From the NCBI RefSeq assembly GCF_001612745.1, contig NZ_BDBA01000056.1, forward strand, positions 1 to 64,000: a stretch of 64,000 nucleotides of DNA. Reading direction: 5' to 3'. This DNA comes from Nocardia amamiensis NBRC 102102. Its GTDB lineage: Bacteria > Actinomycetota > Actinomycetes > Mycobacteriales > Mycobacteriaceae. Made by a program: the position numbers and the translations under genes. Position 1 is the stretch's first letter, and each line of letters starts with the position of its first letter. The notes under the pieces are model-generated. The model saw only the letters and a program-made list of their open reading frames with translations, did no database searches and was not told where the DNA came from. Below, piece by piece: positions 1 to 9,154 of this stretch.

Positions 1-8
1 TCGCTCGC

Positions 9-1148
9 TCATGCGGCTCCAACCACGGCGCGGGCGACGACCACCCGCATGATTTCGTTGGTGCCTTCGAGGATCTGGTGCACCCGCAAATCGCGGACGA
101 TCTTCTCCACGCCGTACTCGGCCAGATACCCGTAGCCGCCGTGCAGCTGAAGCGCCTTGTTGGCCACCTCGAAACCGGCGTCCGTCGCGAAGCGCTTCGC
201 CATGGCGCATAGCTCGACCTTGTCCGGCGCGTCGGCGTCGAGTGCCGCCGCGGCTCGCCACAGCAGGGTGCGCGCGGCCTCCAATTCTGTTCGCATATCG
301 GCGAGTTGGAATTGCAGCGCTTGGTTCTTCAGCAGCGGCTTGCCGAACGCGTGCCGCTCGGCGAGATACGGCACCGTCTTGTCCAGCGCCGCCTGCGCGC
401 CGCCGACCGAGCACGCGGCGATGTTCAGCCTGCCGCCGTTGAGTCCGTTCATCGCGATGCGGAAGCCGTCGCCTTCCGCGCCGAGCCGGTTCGCCGCCGG
501 AATCCTGGCGTCGGAGAAGATCACCTGACGGGTCGGCTGCGCGTTCCAGCCCATCTTCTTCTCGTTCGCGCCGAAAGAGACGCCGGGGGTGTCGGCGGGC
601 ACGATGAACGCCGAGATCCCGCGCGCCCCAGCGTCGCCGGTCCGCGCCATGACAACGTAGACGTCGGTGGCGCCCGCACCGGAGATGAACTGCTTGGCGC
701 CGTTGAAGATGTAGTCGTCACCGTCGCGAACGGCCTTGGTGGCCAACGCCGCCGCGTCCGAGCCGACGCCCGGTTCGGTCAGCGCGTAGCTGGCCAGCAG
801 CTCCATCGTGGTCAGGCGAGGCAGCCAGCGGTTGCGCTGCTCCTCGTCGCCGTAGCGGTCGATCATCCACGTCGCCATGTTGTGGATGGAGATGTAGGCG
901 GCGATGGCCGGGCAGCCGGTGGCCAGCTGCTCGAAGATGCGCACGGCATCCAGCCTGCGCAGACCCGAACCGCCCACGTCCTCGCGGACATAGATGCCGC
1001 CGAGACCGAGCGGGCCCGCCTTGCGCAGCACGTCGACCGGGAAATGCTTCTGCTCGTCCCATTCCAGCGCGTTCGGGGCGAGGAATTCGTCGGCGAAGCC
1101 GCGCGCGGTGTCGCGGATCGCCCTTTCGTCGTTGTCCAAGTCGAACAT
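9..1148 (-). CDS. Acyl-CoA dehydrogenase (isobutyryl-CoA dehydrogenase type)
   Basis: 379 residues, the usual length for a soluble FAD-dependent acyl-CoA dehydrogenase. The N-terminal helical domain begins MFDLDNDERAIRDTARGF. The mid-domain signature YALTEPGVGSDAA lies near residues 120-135. The C-terminal HQILEGTNEIMR carries the expected catalytic Glu at about residue 361. It starts 5 bp after the mmsA stop codon, so the two genes form one operon. The mmsA neighbour points to oxidation of isobutyryl-CoA to methacrylyl-CoA in valine breakdown; the same pair is Rv0753c-Rv0752c (mmsA-fadE9) in M. tuberculosis as I recall. Family is certain; substrate is inferred from context. A 3-hydroxyisobutyrate dehydrogenase gene (mmsB) would be expected just off the left edge. 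Confidence 0.93.
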   Translation of the reverse strand: MFDLDNDERAIRDTARGFADEFLAPNALEWDEQKHFPVDVLRKAGPLGLGGIYVREDVGGSGLRRLDAVRIFEQLATGCPAIAAYISIHNMATWMIDRYGDEEQRNRWLPRLTTMELLASYALTEPGVGSDAAALATKAVRDGDDYIFNGAKQFISGAGATDVYVVMARTGDAGARGISAFIVPADTPGVSFGANEKKMGWNAQPTRQVIFSDARIPAANRLGAEGDGFRIAMNGLNGGRLNIAACSVGGAQAALDKTVPYLAERHAFGKPLLKNQALQFQLADMRTELEAARTLLWRAAAALDADAPDKVELCAMAKRFATDAGFEVANKALQLHGGYGYLAEYGVEKIVRDLRVHQILEGTNEIMRVVVARAVVGAA

Positions 1149-1153
1149 CGGCG

Positions 1154-2653
1154 TCAGTCCATCGTCGGGATGACGAACGCGTTGCTCTCCTTCAGGCCGG
1201 AGGGCCAGCGCTGCGTCACCGTCTTGGTCTTGGTGTAGAAGCGGATCGAATCCGGACCGTGCTGGTTCAGATCGCCGAAGCCGGAACGCTTCCAGCCGCC
1301 GAAGGTGTAGTACGCGATCGGCACCGGGATCGGGACGTTGATGCCGACCATGCCGACCTGCACCCGCGCGGCGAAGTCGCGAGCGGTGTCGCCGTCGCGG
1401 GTGAAGATCGCTACGCCGTTGCCGTACTCGTGCTCGTTGGCCAGGCGCAACCCTGCTTCGTAGTCCTTGGCGCGGACCACGCTGAGCACCGGACCGAAGA
1501 TCTCCTCGCGGTAGATCCGCATGTCGGGGGTGACCTTGTCGAACAGCGTCGCGCCGACGAAGTAACCGTCCTCGGCGCCCTCCACCACGAGCCCGCGGCC
1601 GTCCACGACCAGCTCGGCACCCTCATCGATGCCGAGCTGGACGTAGTTGTTCACGCGGTTCACCCCGTCTTGGCCGACCAGCGGGCCGAAGTCGGCGCCA
1701 GGGTCGTCGGAGCGGCCGACGTTGAGTTTGTGCACCCGCTCGGTCAGTTTGGCCACCAGGCGATCGGCGGTCTCCTCGCCGACCGGAACGGCCACCGAGA
1801 TGGCCATGCAGCGTTCGCCCGCCGAGCCGTAGCCCGCACCGATCAGCTGGTCGGCGACATCGTCGAGGTCCGCGTCCGGCATGACGATCGCGTGGTTCTT
1901 CGCGCCGCCGAAGCACTGGGCGCGCTTGCCGTTCGCCGTCGCGGTCTCGTAGATGTACTGCGCGATCGGGGTGGAGCCGACGAACCCGACGGCCTTGATC
2001 CGCGGGTCGTGCAGCAGCGTGTCGACGGCCTCCTTGTCCCCGTTGACCACGTTGAACACACCGGCGGGCAGACCGGCTTCGAGGAACAGCTCGGCCAGCC
2101 GCAGCGGCACCGAGGGGTCGCGCTCGGAGGGCTTGAGCACGAACGCGTTGCCGGTGGCCAGCGCGGGACCGGCCTTCCACAGCGGGATCATGGCGGGGAA
2201 GTTGAACGGGGTGATGCCCGCGACCACGCCGAGCGGCTGGCGCATCGAATAGACGTCGATGCCGGTGCCCGCGCTTTCGGTGTACTCACCTTTGAGCAGG
2301 TGCGGGATGCCGGTGGCGAACTCGATGACCTCCAGTCCGCGCTGAATGTCGCCCTTGGCGTCGGCGATGGTCTTGCCGTGCTCGGAGGACAACAGGGCGG
2401 CCAGCGAATCCATCTCGTCCTGCACCAAGGTGAGGAACCTCATCAGCACACGCGCCCGCTTCTGCGGATTGAACGCGGCCCACTCCGGTTGCGCCGCCTC
2501 GGCATTCGCGATGGCCGCCTCGACTTCGGACTTGCTCGCCAACGGCACCCGGGCCTGCACCTGCCCCAGATTCGGATCGAAGACATCGCCGAACTTGCCG
2601 GACCCGCCCGGCACATGTTGCCCGCCGATGAAGTGTGTGAGTTCGCGAACCAT
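1154..2653 (-). CDS. mmsA: Methylmalonate-semialdehyde dehydrogenase (CoA-acylating)
   Basis: 499 residues, typical for the family. It converts methylmalonate or malonate semialdehyde plus CoA and NAD+ to propionyl- or acetyl-CoA at the end of valine catabolism. The sequence starts MVRELTHFIGGQHVPG. It has the aldehyde dehydrogenase NAD-binding region (GITPFNFPAM, FVLKPSERDPS), the VGFVGSTPIA stretch, and the nucleophile in GSAGERCMAIS with Cys at residue 282. The CoA-acylating class lacks the general-base Glu of hydrolytic ALDHs, consistent with the FGGAKNH segment seen here. First gene of the mmsA-acyl-CoA dehydrogenase operon. A palindromic element centred about 65 bp upstream (2711-2728) also occurs in front of icmF, suggesting co-regulation. 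Confidence 0.95.
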   Translation of the reverse strand: MVRELTHFIGGQHVPGGSGKFGDVFDPNLGQVQARVPLASKSEVEAAIANAEAAQPEWAAFNPQKRARVLMRFLTLVQDEMDSLAALLSSEHGKTIADAKGDIQRGLEVIEFATGIPHLLKGEYTESAGTGIDVYSMRQPLGVVAGITPFNFPAMIPLWKAGPALATGNAFVLKPSERDPSVPLRLAELFLEAGLPAGVFNVVNGDKEAVDTLLHDPRIKAVGFVGSTPIAQYIYETATANGKRAQCFGGAKNHAIVMPDADLDDVADQLIGAGYGSAGERCMAISVAVPVGEETADRLVAKLTERVHKLNVGRSDDPGADFGPLVGQDGVNRVNNYVQLGIDEGAELVVDGRGLVVEGAEDGYFVGATLFDKVTPDMRIYREEIFGPVLSVVRAKDYEAGLRLANEHEYGNGVAIFTRDGDTARDFAARVQVGMVGINVPIPVPIAYYTFGGWKRSGFGDLNQHGPDSIRFYTKTKTVTQRWPSGLKESNAFVIPTMD

Positions 2654-2710
2654 GCCAGTCCTGTCCTTCTAGCCGATCGAACACCGCAACGCGGTATGTG
2701 GTCACCCTAT

Positions 2711-2728
2711 AGTTGGACATCCAAGTAT
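2711..2728. promoter_or_regulatory. Candidate operator upstream of mmsA
   Basis: AGTTGGACATCCAAGTAT contains the near-perfect palindrome TTGGACATCCAA (2713-2724). It lies about 60 bp upstream of the mmsA start, inside the likely promoter. The same 18-bp element with 15 of 18 identical bases is found upstream of icmF (4586-4603). I cannot name the binding protein. Confidence 0.55.
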
Positions 2729-2867
2729 CAACAGACCGTTCAGGGCGATGTGATCCATCCCACGCCCATGCCCGTGGACCGCCGGAGCGACTCCGGTGAG
2801 CAAGTCCGACGAGTGGCGGACACCGCGTCTAGCCCAGCGACGCCCACTCGGCGCGCCGGCTGACCCG

Positions 2868-2926
2868 GCGAGTGGCACATTGCTGCGGCAAAACGCGAGA
2901 AGGGGCCTCCATGGTGTGCCACTCGC
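2868..2926. terminator. 12-bp inverted repeat downstream of the DUF2157 gene
   Basis: GCGAGTGGCACA (2868-2879) is perfectly complementary to TGTGCCACTCGC (2915-2926), with a 35-nt spacer. It lies directly after the stop of the minus-strand DUF2157 gene, so it may act as a terminator. The long loop and absence of a T-run make a small mobile or REP-like repeat an alternative. The remaining 2654-2867 holds the mmsA promoter region and no gene. Confidence 0.4.
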
Positions 2927-2930
2927 GGAG

Positions 2931-3878
2931 CTAGCCGGGCTTTTGGGACCGCGCGAGCTGGAATGCGCCGAAGGTGAGGGTGATGGCGCCGATCGCCACG
3001 ACCACGGCGGCCGCGCCGAGTGCGTCGTCGGTCCATTCGGCGACGGCCTCTCCGGCGGCGAGTGCCACGGATACGGCACCGCCGATGATGAGTACCGCCG
3101 ACCGCTGGGTTGCGTACAGGATGAAGCAGACCAGCGCCACCAGGCCCGTTAGCGCAGAAGCCCAGGTTCGGCCGTCGACGTCGATGCTCTGGGCGGCCGC
3201 GACGGAGGTGACGATCGCGATGAGATACCCGACCTGGGTTTCGAACAGAGCGCCGATTCTGGTCAGCGCGAACCACGCGCCACCGAGCAGCAGTACGGCC
3301 ACGCTGCCCCACACTTCGTCGAGGTCGAACACCTCGGTGAGCATCCCCGCGACGGCCGCGGGCACGAAGCAGGCGCAGACGAGCATGCCGAGCACCGACG
3401 GCAGCGCGAGGTAACCGAGTACCGCGACCACAGCTCCCGCCAGGCACGCGAAAACCCAAGCCGCATCGAAGCTCCCGCTTTCGAACGCGGTGCCGACGGC
3501 CCCGGCGAGCGCGACGGACGCGAGTGCGAACAACGCCGCCGCGAGCCGGGCACGGGCGCCGTGCGCCCTCTGGCGGGTGAACAACGCGCCGGCGAGCAGC
3601 ACTCCGCCGAACAGCAGCCCGGCCGCCACGACGGCGAGCACCCCCACCCGGACCGGCCGTCCCAGGTCCTCCCAGGACGAAGCCATCACCAGGAAGATCC
3701 CGCCGAACACCAGACCGGCACCGAGGTAAGCGGCGATCTCGGCGAGCACCTTCCCGCGCGCCGCCGCGGCCTGCTCGACAGCGAGCGCCGCGAGTACGGC
3801 ATCGGCCTGCTCACGGGACAGCACACCCTCGGTGACCAGCCGCCCTACCGCGGTATCCGCTCTGTCGTCGCTCAGCAT
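2931..3878 (-). CDS. DUF2157-family multi-pass membrane protein
   Basis: 315 residues. The N-terminal soluble part (about 1-40) starts MLSDDRADTAVGRLVTEGVL and ends in a short helix EQADAVLAAL, as in DUF2157 proteins. About nine hydrophobic segments follow, many of them Ala/Val/Leu-rich (for example GVLAVVAAGLLFGGVLLAGA and ASVALAGAVGTAF). No catalytic motif is visible. The function of the family is unknown. It stands alone, with a terminator-like repeat downstream and decayed sequence upstream. Membrane topology and family call are fairly secure; role is not. Confidence 0.8.
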   Translation of the reverse strand: MLSDDRADTAVGRLVTEGVLSREQADAVLAALAVEQAAAARGKVLAEIAAYLGAGLVFGGIFLVMASSWEDLGRPVRVGVLAVVAAGLLFGGVLLAGALFTRQRAHGARARLAAALFALASVALAGAVGTAFESGSFDAAWVFACLAGAVVAVLGYLALPSVLGMLVCACFVPAAVAGMLTEVFDLDEVWGSVAVLLLGGAWFALTRIGALFETQVGYLIAIVTSVAAAQSIDVDGRTWASALTGLVALVCFILYATQRSAVLIIGGAVSVALAAGEAVAEWTDDALGAAAVVVAIGAITLTFGAFQLARSQKPG

Positions 3879-4580
3879 GCGCCCAGTATGTCCGAGTCGG
3901 CAGCTCGGACAACAGAATCAGCTCCGGACAACCCGAGCCCGTACTCGCGCGCTGGCGTCGATCTGGCGGAACCACATGCGCGACTCCGACGACGCAGACC
4001 GGCCGCGTACCGCCATCGCCGCAGCGCTGGTAGTCGTCGAACTCGACTGTGCGAGTCGAGCTCCTGATGACGCAGGCTCGGCACACCGGTCACGAACCAG
4101 CGCCACCACAAGGCGTTGCGAGAGCACCGTCGCCGTCGGAAACCTGGCGGTCGAGGAGGTTATCGAGCGGGTGACGAATTCAGGGCCACCTGCGTCACGG
4201 CTGGCGCGGTTGATCGCCTCGAGTACCTCCGCGAGGAACACGAACCGCGTGTCCGAGTCGGCAACCACGTGACGCAAGGGAGAACTCGACCAGTCACCGC
4301 CCCAAGTCGTGCGCTGGGCGACGCAACCAGACTCGGCTCCACGGGCACGAGTGGCAGTGGGCCACGGCGATGACCGCCGAAACCTCCTCGGGCTGTCCGA
4401 CGCGGCCCAGCGGCGTGCGTTCCGCGACGGTCTTCTGGTGATCCTCGGTGGACATGCCGGTTCCCGGTGGCGGCGGTACTCGCCCGCCGCTGAACCCAGT
4501 CGAGTTCCCCGATGCGAGCGGGTCGGGCGGGGAACGAGCTCCGTACAGGATCACCTAGCGATGTGATCGCTGTCACCGTA
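3879..4580. other. Gene-poor stretch with decayed coding remnants
   Basis: About 700 bp between the DUF2157 gene and icmF. No open frame here has convincing codon usage or a recognisable full domain. The only recognisable piece is a short SDR C-terminal remnant at 4360-4461. Base composition appears lower in GC and less regular than in the flanking genes, consistent with decayed sequence. Confidence 0.6.
4360..4461 (-). pseudogene. Remnant of a short-chain dehydrogenase C-terminus
   Basis: On the minus strand the frame reads TEDHQKTVAERTPLGRVGQP followed by EEVSAVIA. This is the hallmark loop near the C-terminus of classical SDR enzymes (usually RxPLGRxGxPEEVAxxxxFL). The expected continuation FLAS is missing and the upstream Rossmann, Ser and YxxxK parts are absent. 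It is therefore a fragment of a decayed gene, not a functional enzyme. Confidence 0.6.
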
Positions 4581-4585
4581 GAATT

Positions 4586-4603
4586 AGTTTGACGTCCTAG
4601 TAT
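4586..4603. promoter_or_regulatory. Candidate operator upstream of icmF
   Basis: AGTTTGACGTCCTAGTAT lies about 30-47 bp before the icmF start. It matches the element before mmsA (2711-2728) at 15 of 18 positions and keeps the GAC-TCC core and the AGTAT flank. Both sites have GTCACC a few bases upstream. Its position at the likely promoter suggests a repressor site. Confidence 0.55.
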
Positions 4604-4632
4604 CGGGCGCCAATGGACTCCGGAGGGATCCC

Positions 4633-7600
4633 GTGGCCGACCGCAGCGCGCTCTACACGCCCGTCCATCCCGTTCGCTTCGTCACCTCCGCCGCGCTGTT
4701 CGACGGGCACGACGCGGCGATCAACATCATGCGCCGCATCCTGCAGAGCCAGGGCGCGGAAGTGATCCACCTCGGCCACAATCGTGCGGTCAGCGAGGTG
4801 GTGGACGCGGTGCTCACCGAGGACGCGCAGGGCGTCGCGGTCAGCTCCTACCAGGGCGGTCATGTCGAGTACTTCGAATATCTGGCGGACGCTCTGCGGA
4901 AGGCGGGGGCCGAGCACGTCCGGATCTTCGGCGGCGGAGGTGGCGTCATCGTCGCCGAGGAGATCGCACGGCTGGCCGAATCCGGCGTCACCATCTTCTC
5001 CCCCGAGGACGGGCAGCGACTCGGCCTGCCGGGGATGATCAATCAGCTGATCCGCGACTGCGATATCGACTTGGCGGCCGAGCCGCCCGCGGTGGACGCG
5101 GTGCTCGCGGGCGAGCGATCCGCGCTGGCCCGCGTCATCACCTGCCTGCAGAGCAACACGCTGCCGGAGCCCGACCGGCAGAAGCTGACCCAAGCCGCCG
5201 CGGCGCGGCGCGTGCCGGTACTGGGCATCACCGGCACCGGCGGCTCCGGAAAGTCCTCGCTCACCGACGAATTGGTGCGCCGACTGCGTTCGGACCAACA
5301 GGACAGCCTTCGAGTCGCGATCCTGGCGGTGGACCCCACCCGGCGGCGCGGCGGCGGCGCGCTGCTCGGCGACCGCATCCGGATGAACGCGCTGGACAGC
5401 GAGCACAAACAGACGCCGCCGGACGAAGTCCGCCCACAGCCCGCGCCGGGCCGAGCGAAGGCGAGGCAGCCGCACGTCTTCTTCCGCTCCCTGGCCACCC
5501 GCGGCGGACGGGAACTGCCCGACAATATCGATCTGATCGTGGCCGCCTGCAAGGCCGCCGGGTACGACCTGGTCATCGTGGAGACGCCGGGCATCGGCCA
5601 GGGCGACGCGGCGGTGACCGAGCACGTCGACGTGTCGCTGTACGTGATGACACCCGAGTTCGGCGCCGCCTCCCAGCTGGAGAAAATCGACATGCTGGAT
5701 TTCGCGGACGTGGTGGCGATCAACAAATTCGAGCGGCGCGGCGCGGCGGACGCCTTGCGCGACGTGGCCAGGCAGCTGCTCCGCAATCGGGAGGAGTTCC
5801 AGGCAACGCCGGAGGACATGCCCGTCTTCGGCACCAGCGCCGCGACATTCAACGACGACGGAGTGACGGCGCTCTACCAGCACCTGACCGGATTGCTCGC
5901 CGAGCACGGGCTGCCGCTGGAGCCCGGCACGCTACCGAAGGTCGATACCCGCGTTTCCACGCGCTTCGCCCAGCTCATTCCGCCCGCACGGATCCGCTAT
6001 CTGGCCGAGATCGCCGAGACCGTACGCGCGTACCACGCCGAGACGGCCGCCCAAGTCGTCGCGGCGCAACGCCTGCAACGCCTCGAGCAGGTGGCGGCCG
6101 AACTGCCCGATGACCACGCCGTCGCGGAATTGGCCGAACGCGCACGCGCCGACCTCACCCCGGCGAATGCCGCGCTCTTGGCCGAATGGCCCGTGCTTGC
6201 CGAGTCCTATCGGGGCGACGAGCAAGTGGTGCGGGTACGCGACCGCGAGATCCACACCTCGTTGCGCCGGGAAACGCTGTCCGGCAATTCGATTCCGCGC
6301 GTCGCCCTGCCCAGCTATACCGATCACGGTGAGCTGCTGCGGTTCCTGCGCGCCGAGCACCTGCCGGGCCGATTTCCCTACACGGCCGGGGTATTCGCGT
6401 TCAAGCGCGACACCGAGGACCCGGCCAGGATGTTCGCGGGCGAGGGGGACGCCTTCCGCACCAACCGCAGGTTCAAGGTACTGAGCGAGCACTCCGACGC
6501 GAAACGGCTGTCCACGGCATTCGATTCGGTGACGCTCTATGGTCACGATCCCGCCGAGCGCCCCGACATCTACGGCAAGGTCGGCACGTCCGGGGTGTCG
6601 ATCGCCTCGCTCGACGACATGGAGGTCCTCTACGACGGCTTCGATCTCACCGCGCCGGCCACATCGGTGTCGATGACCATCAACGGACCGGCGCCGACCA
6701 TCCTGGCGTACTTCCTCAACGCGGCGATCGACCAGGCGCTGGACCGGTTTGCGACCGAACAGGAACGCCCACCCACCGACGCAGAGGCGGCCGGCGTCCG
6801 CGCCCGAGCGCTGGCGACCGTGCGGGGCACGGTGCAGGCCGACATTCTCAAGGAAGACCAGGGTCAGAACACCTGCATCTTCTCCACCGAGTTCAGCCTG
6901 CGCATGATGGCCGACATCCAGGAGTGGTTCGTGCGCAACGGTGTCCGCAATTTCTACTCGGTGTCCATCTCCGGCTACCACATCGCCGAGGCGGGCGCGA
7001 ACCCGATCAGCCAGCTGGCCTTCACCCTGGCCAATGGGTTCACCTATGTGGAGGCGTATCTCGCGCGCGGCATGCACATCGATGACTTCGCGCCCAACCT
7101 GTCGTTCTTCTTCTCCAACGGAATGGACCCGGAGTACTCGGTCATCGGCCGGGTGGCCCGGCGCATCTGGGCCGTCGCCATGCGGGACCGCTACGGTGCC
7201 AACGAACGCTCGCAGAAGCTCAAGTACCACATTCAGACCTCCGGCCGGTCGCTGCACGCGCAGGAGATGAACTTCAACGACATCCGCACCACCCTGCAGG
7301 CGCTGATCGCGATCTACGACAACTGCAACAGCCTGCACACCAACGCCTACGACGAGGCGGTGACCACCCCGACCGAGGAATCGGTGCGCCGCGCACTGGC
7401 CATCCAGCTCATCATCAACCGGGAATGGGGCGTCGCGATGAACGAGAATCCGCTGCAGGGCAGCTTTCTCGTCGACGAGCTCACCGACCTGGTCGAGGAG
7501 GCCGTGCTGGTCGAGTTCGACCGGATCAGTGAGCGTGGCGGCGTGCTCGGCGCGATGGAGACCGGTTACCAGCGCGGCAAGATCCAGGACGAATCGATGC

Positions 7601-7920
7601 GCTACGAGCAGCGCAAACACGACGGTTCGCTGCCGATCGTCGGCGTGAACACCTTCCGCAACTCACACGGCGAACCGCACCGGGTGCTGGAGCTGGCGCG
7701 CGGTACCGAGGCGGAGAAGCAGTCGCAGCTGCGGCGGGTCCGCGAGTTCCAGCAGCGCCACCGCGACGACGCCCACGCCGCGCTGGCCCGTCTGGAGGCG
7801 GTGGCCCGCACCGACGACAACATCTTCGAGGTGTTGATGGACGCCGCCCGCGTGTGCACGCTGCAACAGATCACCGACACCTTCTTCCGCGTCGGCGGGC
7901 AGTACCGCCGCAACGTGTGA
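4633..7920 (+). CDS. icmF: Fused isobutyryl-CoA mutase with G-protein chaperone domain
   Basis: 1095 residues, the size of IcmF, an adenosylcobalamin enzyme interconverting isobutyryl- and n-butyryl-CoA (some homologues act on isovaleryl/pivalyl-CoA). Order: B12-binding domain (1-150) with LFDGHDAA, in which His26 is the expected cobalt ligand; MeaI-like GTPase domain (195-420) with Walker A GTGGSGKS at 201-208; linker; TIM-barrel mutase domain from about 570. The stretch GVFAFKR (Phe near 588) and GQNTCIF (Gln745) sit where methylmalonyl-CoA mutase has Tyr and Arg, so isobutyryl-type specificity is supported. Odd feature: about 25 extra residues (257-281, starting SEHKQTPPDEV) between DRIRMNAL and FFRSLATRG, in or near a switch region. 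Start has GGAGG seven bases upstream. Shares an operator-like element with mmsA. Confidence 0.95.
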   Translation: MADRSALYTPVHPVRFVTSAALFDGHDAAINIMRRILQSQGAEVIHLGHNRAVSEVVDAVLTEDAQGVAVSSYQGGHVEYFEYLADALRKAGAEHVRIFGGGGGVIVAEEIARLAESGVTIFSPEDGQRLGLPGMINQLIRDCDIDLAAEPPAVDAVLAGERSALARVITCLQSNTLPEPDRQKLTQAAAARRVPVLGITGTGGSGKSSLTDELVRRLRSDQQDSLRVAILAVDPTRRRGGGALLGDRIRMNALDSEHKQTPPDEVRPQPAPGRAKARQPHVFFRSLATRGGRELPDNIDLIVAACKAAGYDLVIVETPGIGQGDAAVTEHVDVSLYVMTPEFGAASQLEKIDMLDFADVVAINKFERRGAADALRDVARQLLRNREEFQATPEDMPVFGTSAATFNDDGVTALYQHLTGLLAEHGLPLEPGTLPKVDTRVSTRFAQLIPPARIRYLAEIAETVRAYHAETAAQVVAAQRLQRLEQVAAELPDDHAVAELAERARADLTPANAALLAEWPVLAESYRGDEQVVRVRDREIHTSLRRETLSGNSIPRVALPSYTDHGELLRFLRAEHLPGRFPYTAGVFAFKRDTEDPARMFAGEGDAFRTNRRFKVLSEHSDAKRLSTAFDSVTLYGHDPAERPDIYGKVGTSGVSIASLDDMEVLYDGFDLTAPATSVSMTINGPAPTILAYFLNAAIDQALDRFATEQERPPTDAEAAGVRARALATVRGTVQADILKEDQGQNTCIFSTEFSLRMMADIQEWFVRNGVRNFYSVSISGYHIAEAGANPISQLAFTLANGFTYVEAYLARGMHIDDFAPNLSFFFSNGMDPEYSVIGRVARRIWAVAMRDRYGANERSQKLKYHIQTSGRSLHAQEMNFNDIRTTLQALIAIYDNCNSLHTNAYDEAVTTPTEESVRRALAIQLIINREWGVAMNENPLQGSFLVDELTDLVEEAVLVEFDRISERGGVLGAMETGYQRGKIQDESMRYEQRKHDGSLPIVGVNTFRNSHGEPHRVLELARGTEAEKQSQLRRVREFQQRHRDDAHAALARLEAVARTDDNIFEVLMDAARVCTLQQITDTFFRVGGQYRRNV

Positions 7921-7941
7921 GGTGCGGAAGGCGCTGAGCCG

Positions 7942-8352
<411 letters not shown>

Positions 8353-8380
8353 CTAGATTGAACTTATCGGTTCAATCTAG
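8353..8380. promoter_or_regulatory. TetR-type operator 1 (perfect palindrome)
   Basis: CTAGATTGAAC (8353-8363), spacer TTATCG, then GTTCAATCTAG (8370-8380): a perfect 11-bp inverted repeat just upstream of the Dabb gene start. A further half-site-like GAACTTATCGGTAGAT follows at 8382-8397. Typical of a TetR dimer site. Confidence 0.8.
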
Positions 8381-8402
8381 AGAACTTATCGGTAGATACA
8401 CA

Positions 8403-8426
8403 AGATTGAACCTGTGAGTTCATTCA
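8403..8426. promoter_or_regulatory. TetR-type operator 2
   Basis: AGATTGAAC, spacer CTGTGA, then GTTCATTC: the same half-sites and the same 6-nt spacing as operator 1, but imperfect in the right arm. It lies about 30-50 bp before the TetR start. Two sites allow control of the Dabb gene and autoregulation. Confidence 0.7.
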
Positions 8427-8453
8427 GATCGTCGGAGCCGATAGCATGCAGGG

Positions 8454-9083
8454 ATGGCCGGACCAACGGCGGCGCGTGGCCGCATCGACAAGCGACAGGC
8501 GATCCTGGACGTCGCGTTCACCGTCTTCGCTCGCCGCGGCTACGACAAAGCCTGTGTGCAGGAGATCGCCGACGAGGCGGGCGTCGCCAAACCGACGGTC
8601 TACAACCATCTCAACGACAAGCAGACGCTGTTCGAGCACGCCGTACTCGCCGCGGCCGACGCTGTCGCAGCCCAGACCTCGGCGATCGTCGAGGATTTGC
8701 GCGAGCCCGGGGATGATCTGGCCGCAGCCCTGACCGACGCGGCGCACCGGTTGCTCGAGGTCTGCGCGAGTGATCGCGCCCGCGCCTTGCGCGCGCTCAC
8801 CTATGCCCAGCTCGCGGCGTTTCCCGACCTGGTCGACACCGTTCTCACGCGTACTTCGCGCACGGTCGCCGATGCACTGGCCGATCGACTCGCCCGGCTT
8901 GCGCTCGCGGGCAGGCTCCGCGTCACCGACCCGTCGGAGGCCGCCGAGCAATTGCTCGCCCTGCTCACCGCCCCGCTGGAGGCTCACTCCCGGCTCGGGA
9001 CGCGCCCGGTCCCCGCCGATGAACTCGACAGCATCGCCGCGGCCGCGATCCGTACGTTCCTGGCCGCCTACGGGTCGCGCTGA
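8454..9083 (+). CDS. TetR/AcrR-family transcriptional regulator
   Basis: 209 residues. The N-terminal HTH (about 15-60) reads KRQAILDVAFTVFARRGYDK, then VQEIADEAGVAKPTVYNHL, the canonical TetR recognition helix. The C-terminal 140 residues are Ala/Leu-rich helices, resembling the AefR-like TetR C-domain. Its closest partner is the divergent Dabb gene, with two matching palindromes between them. The downstream amidohydrolase starts about 70 bp later and could be co-transcribed. Ligand unknown. Confidence 0.9.
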   Translation: MAGPTAARGRIDKRQAILDVAFTVFARRGYDKACVQEIADEAGVAKPTVYNHLNDKQTLFEHAVLAAADAVAAQTSAIVEDLREPGDDLAAALTDAAHRLLEVCASDRARALRALTYAQLAAFPDLVDTVLTRTSRTVADALADRLARLALAGRLRVTDPSEAAEQLLALLTAPLEAHSRLGTRPVPADELDSIAAAAIRTFLAAYGSR

Positions 9084-9154
9084 TTCCCGGCCCCGGCCCG
9101 CAGGACGTGTGACAATCGGCCGGGCAGACCTTCAGCGCGGTTGGGACGGCAGAC

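Noticed and set aside
3918..4277. 119-codon minus-strand frame in the decayed region
   Set aside because: No ribosome site, no domain, irregular codon use.
5932..7620. 562-codon minus-strand frame
   Set aside because: Antisense shadow of the icmF mutase domain; no ribosome site or domain.
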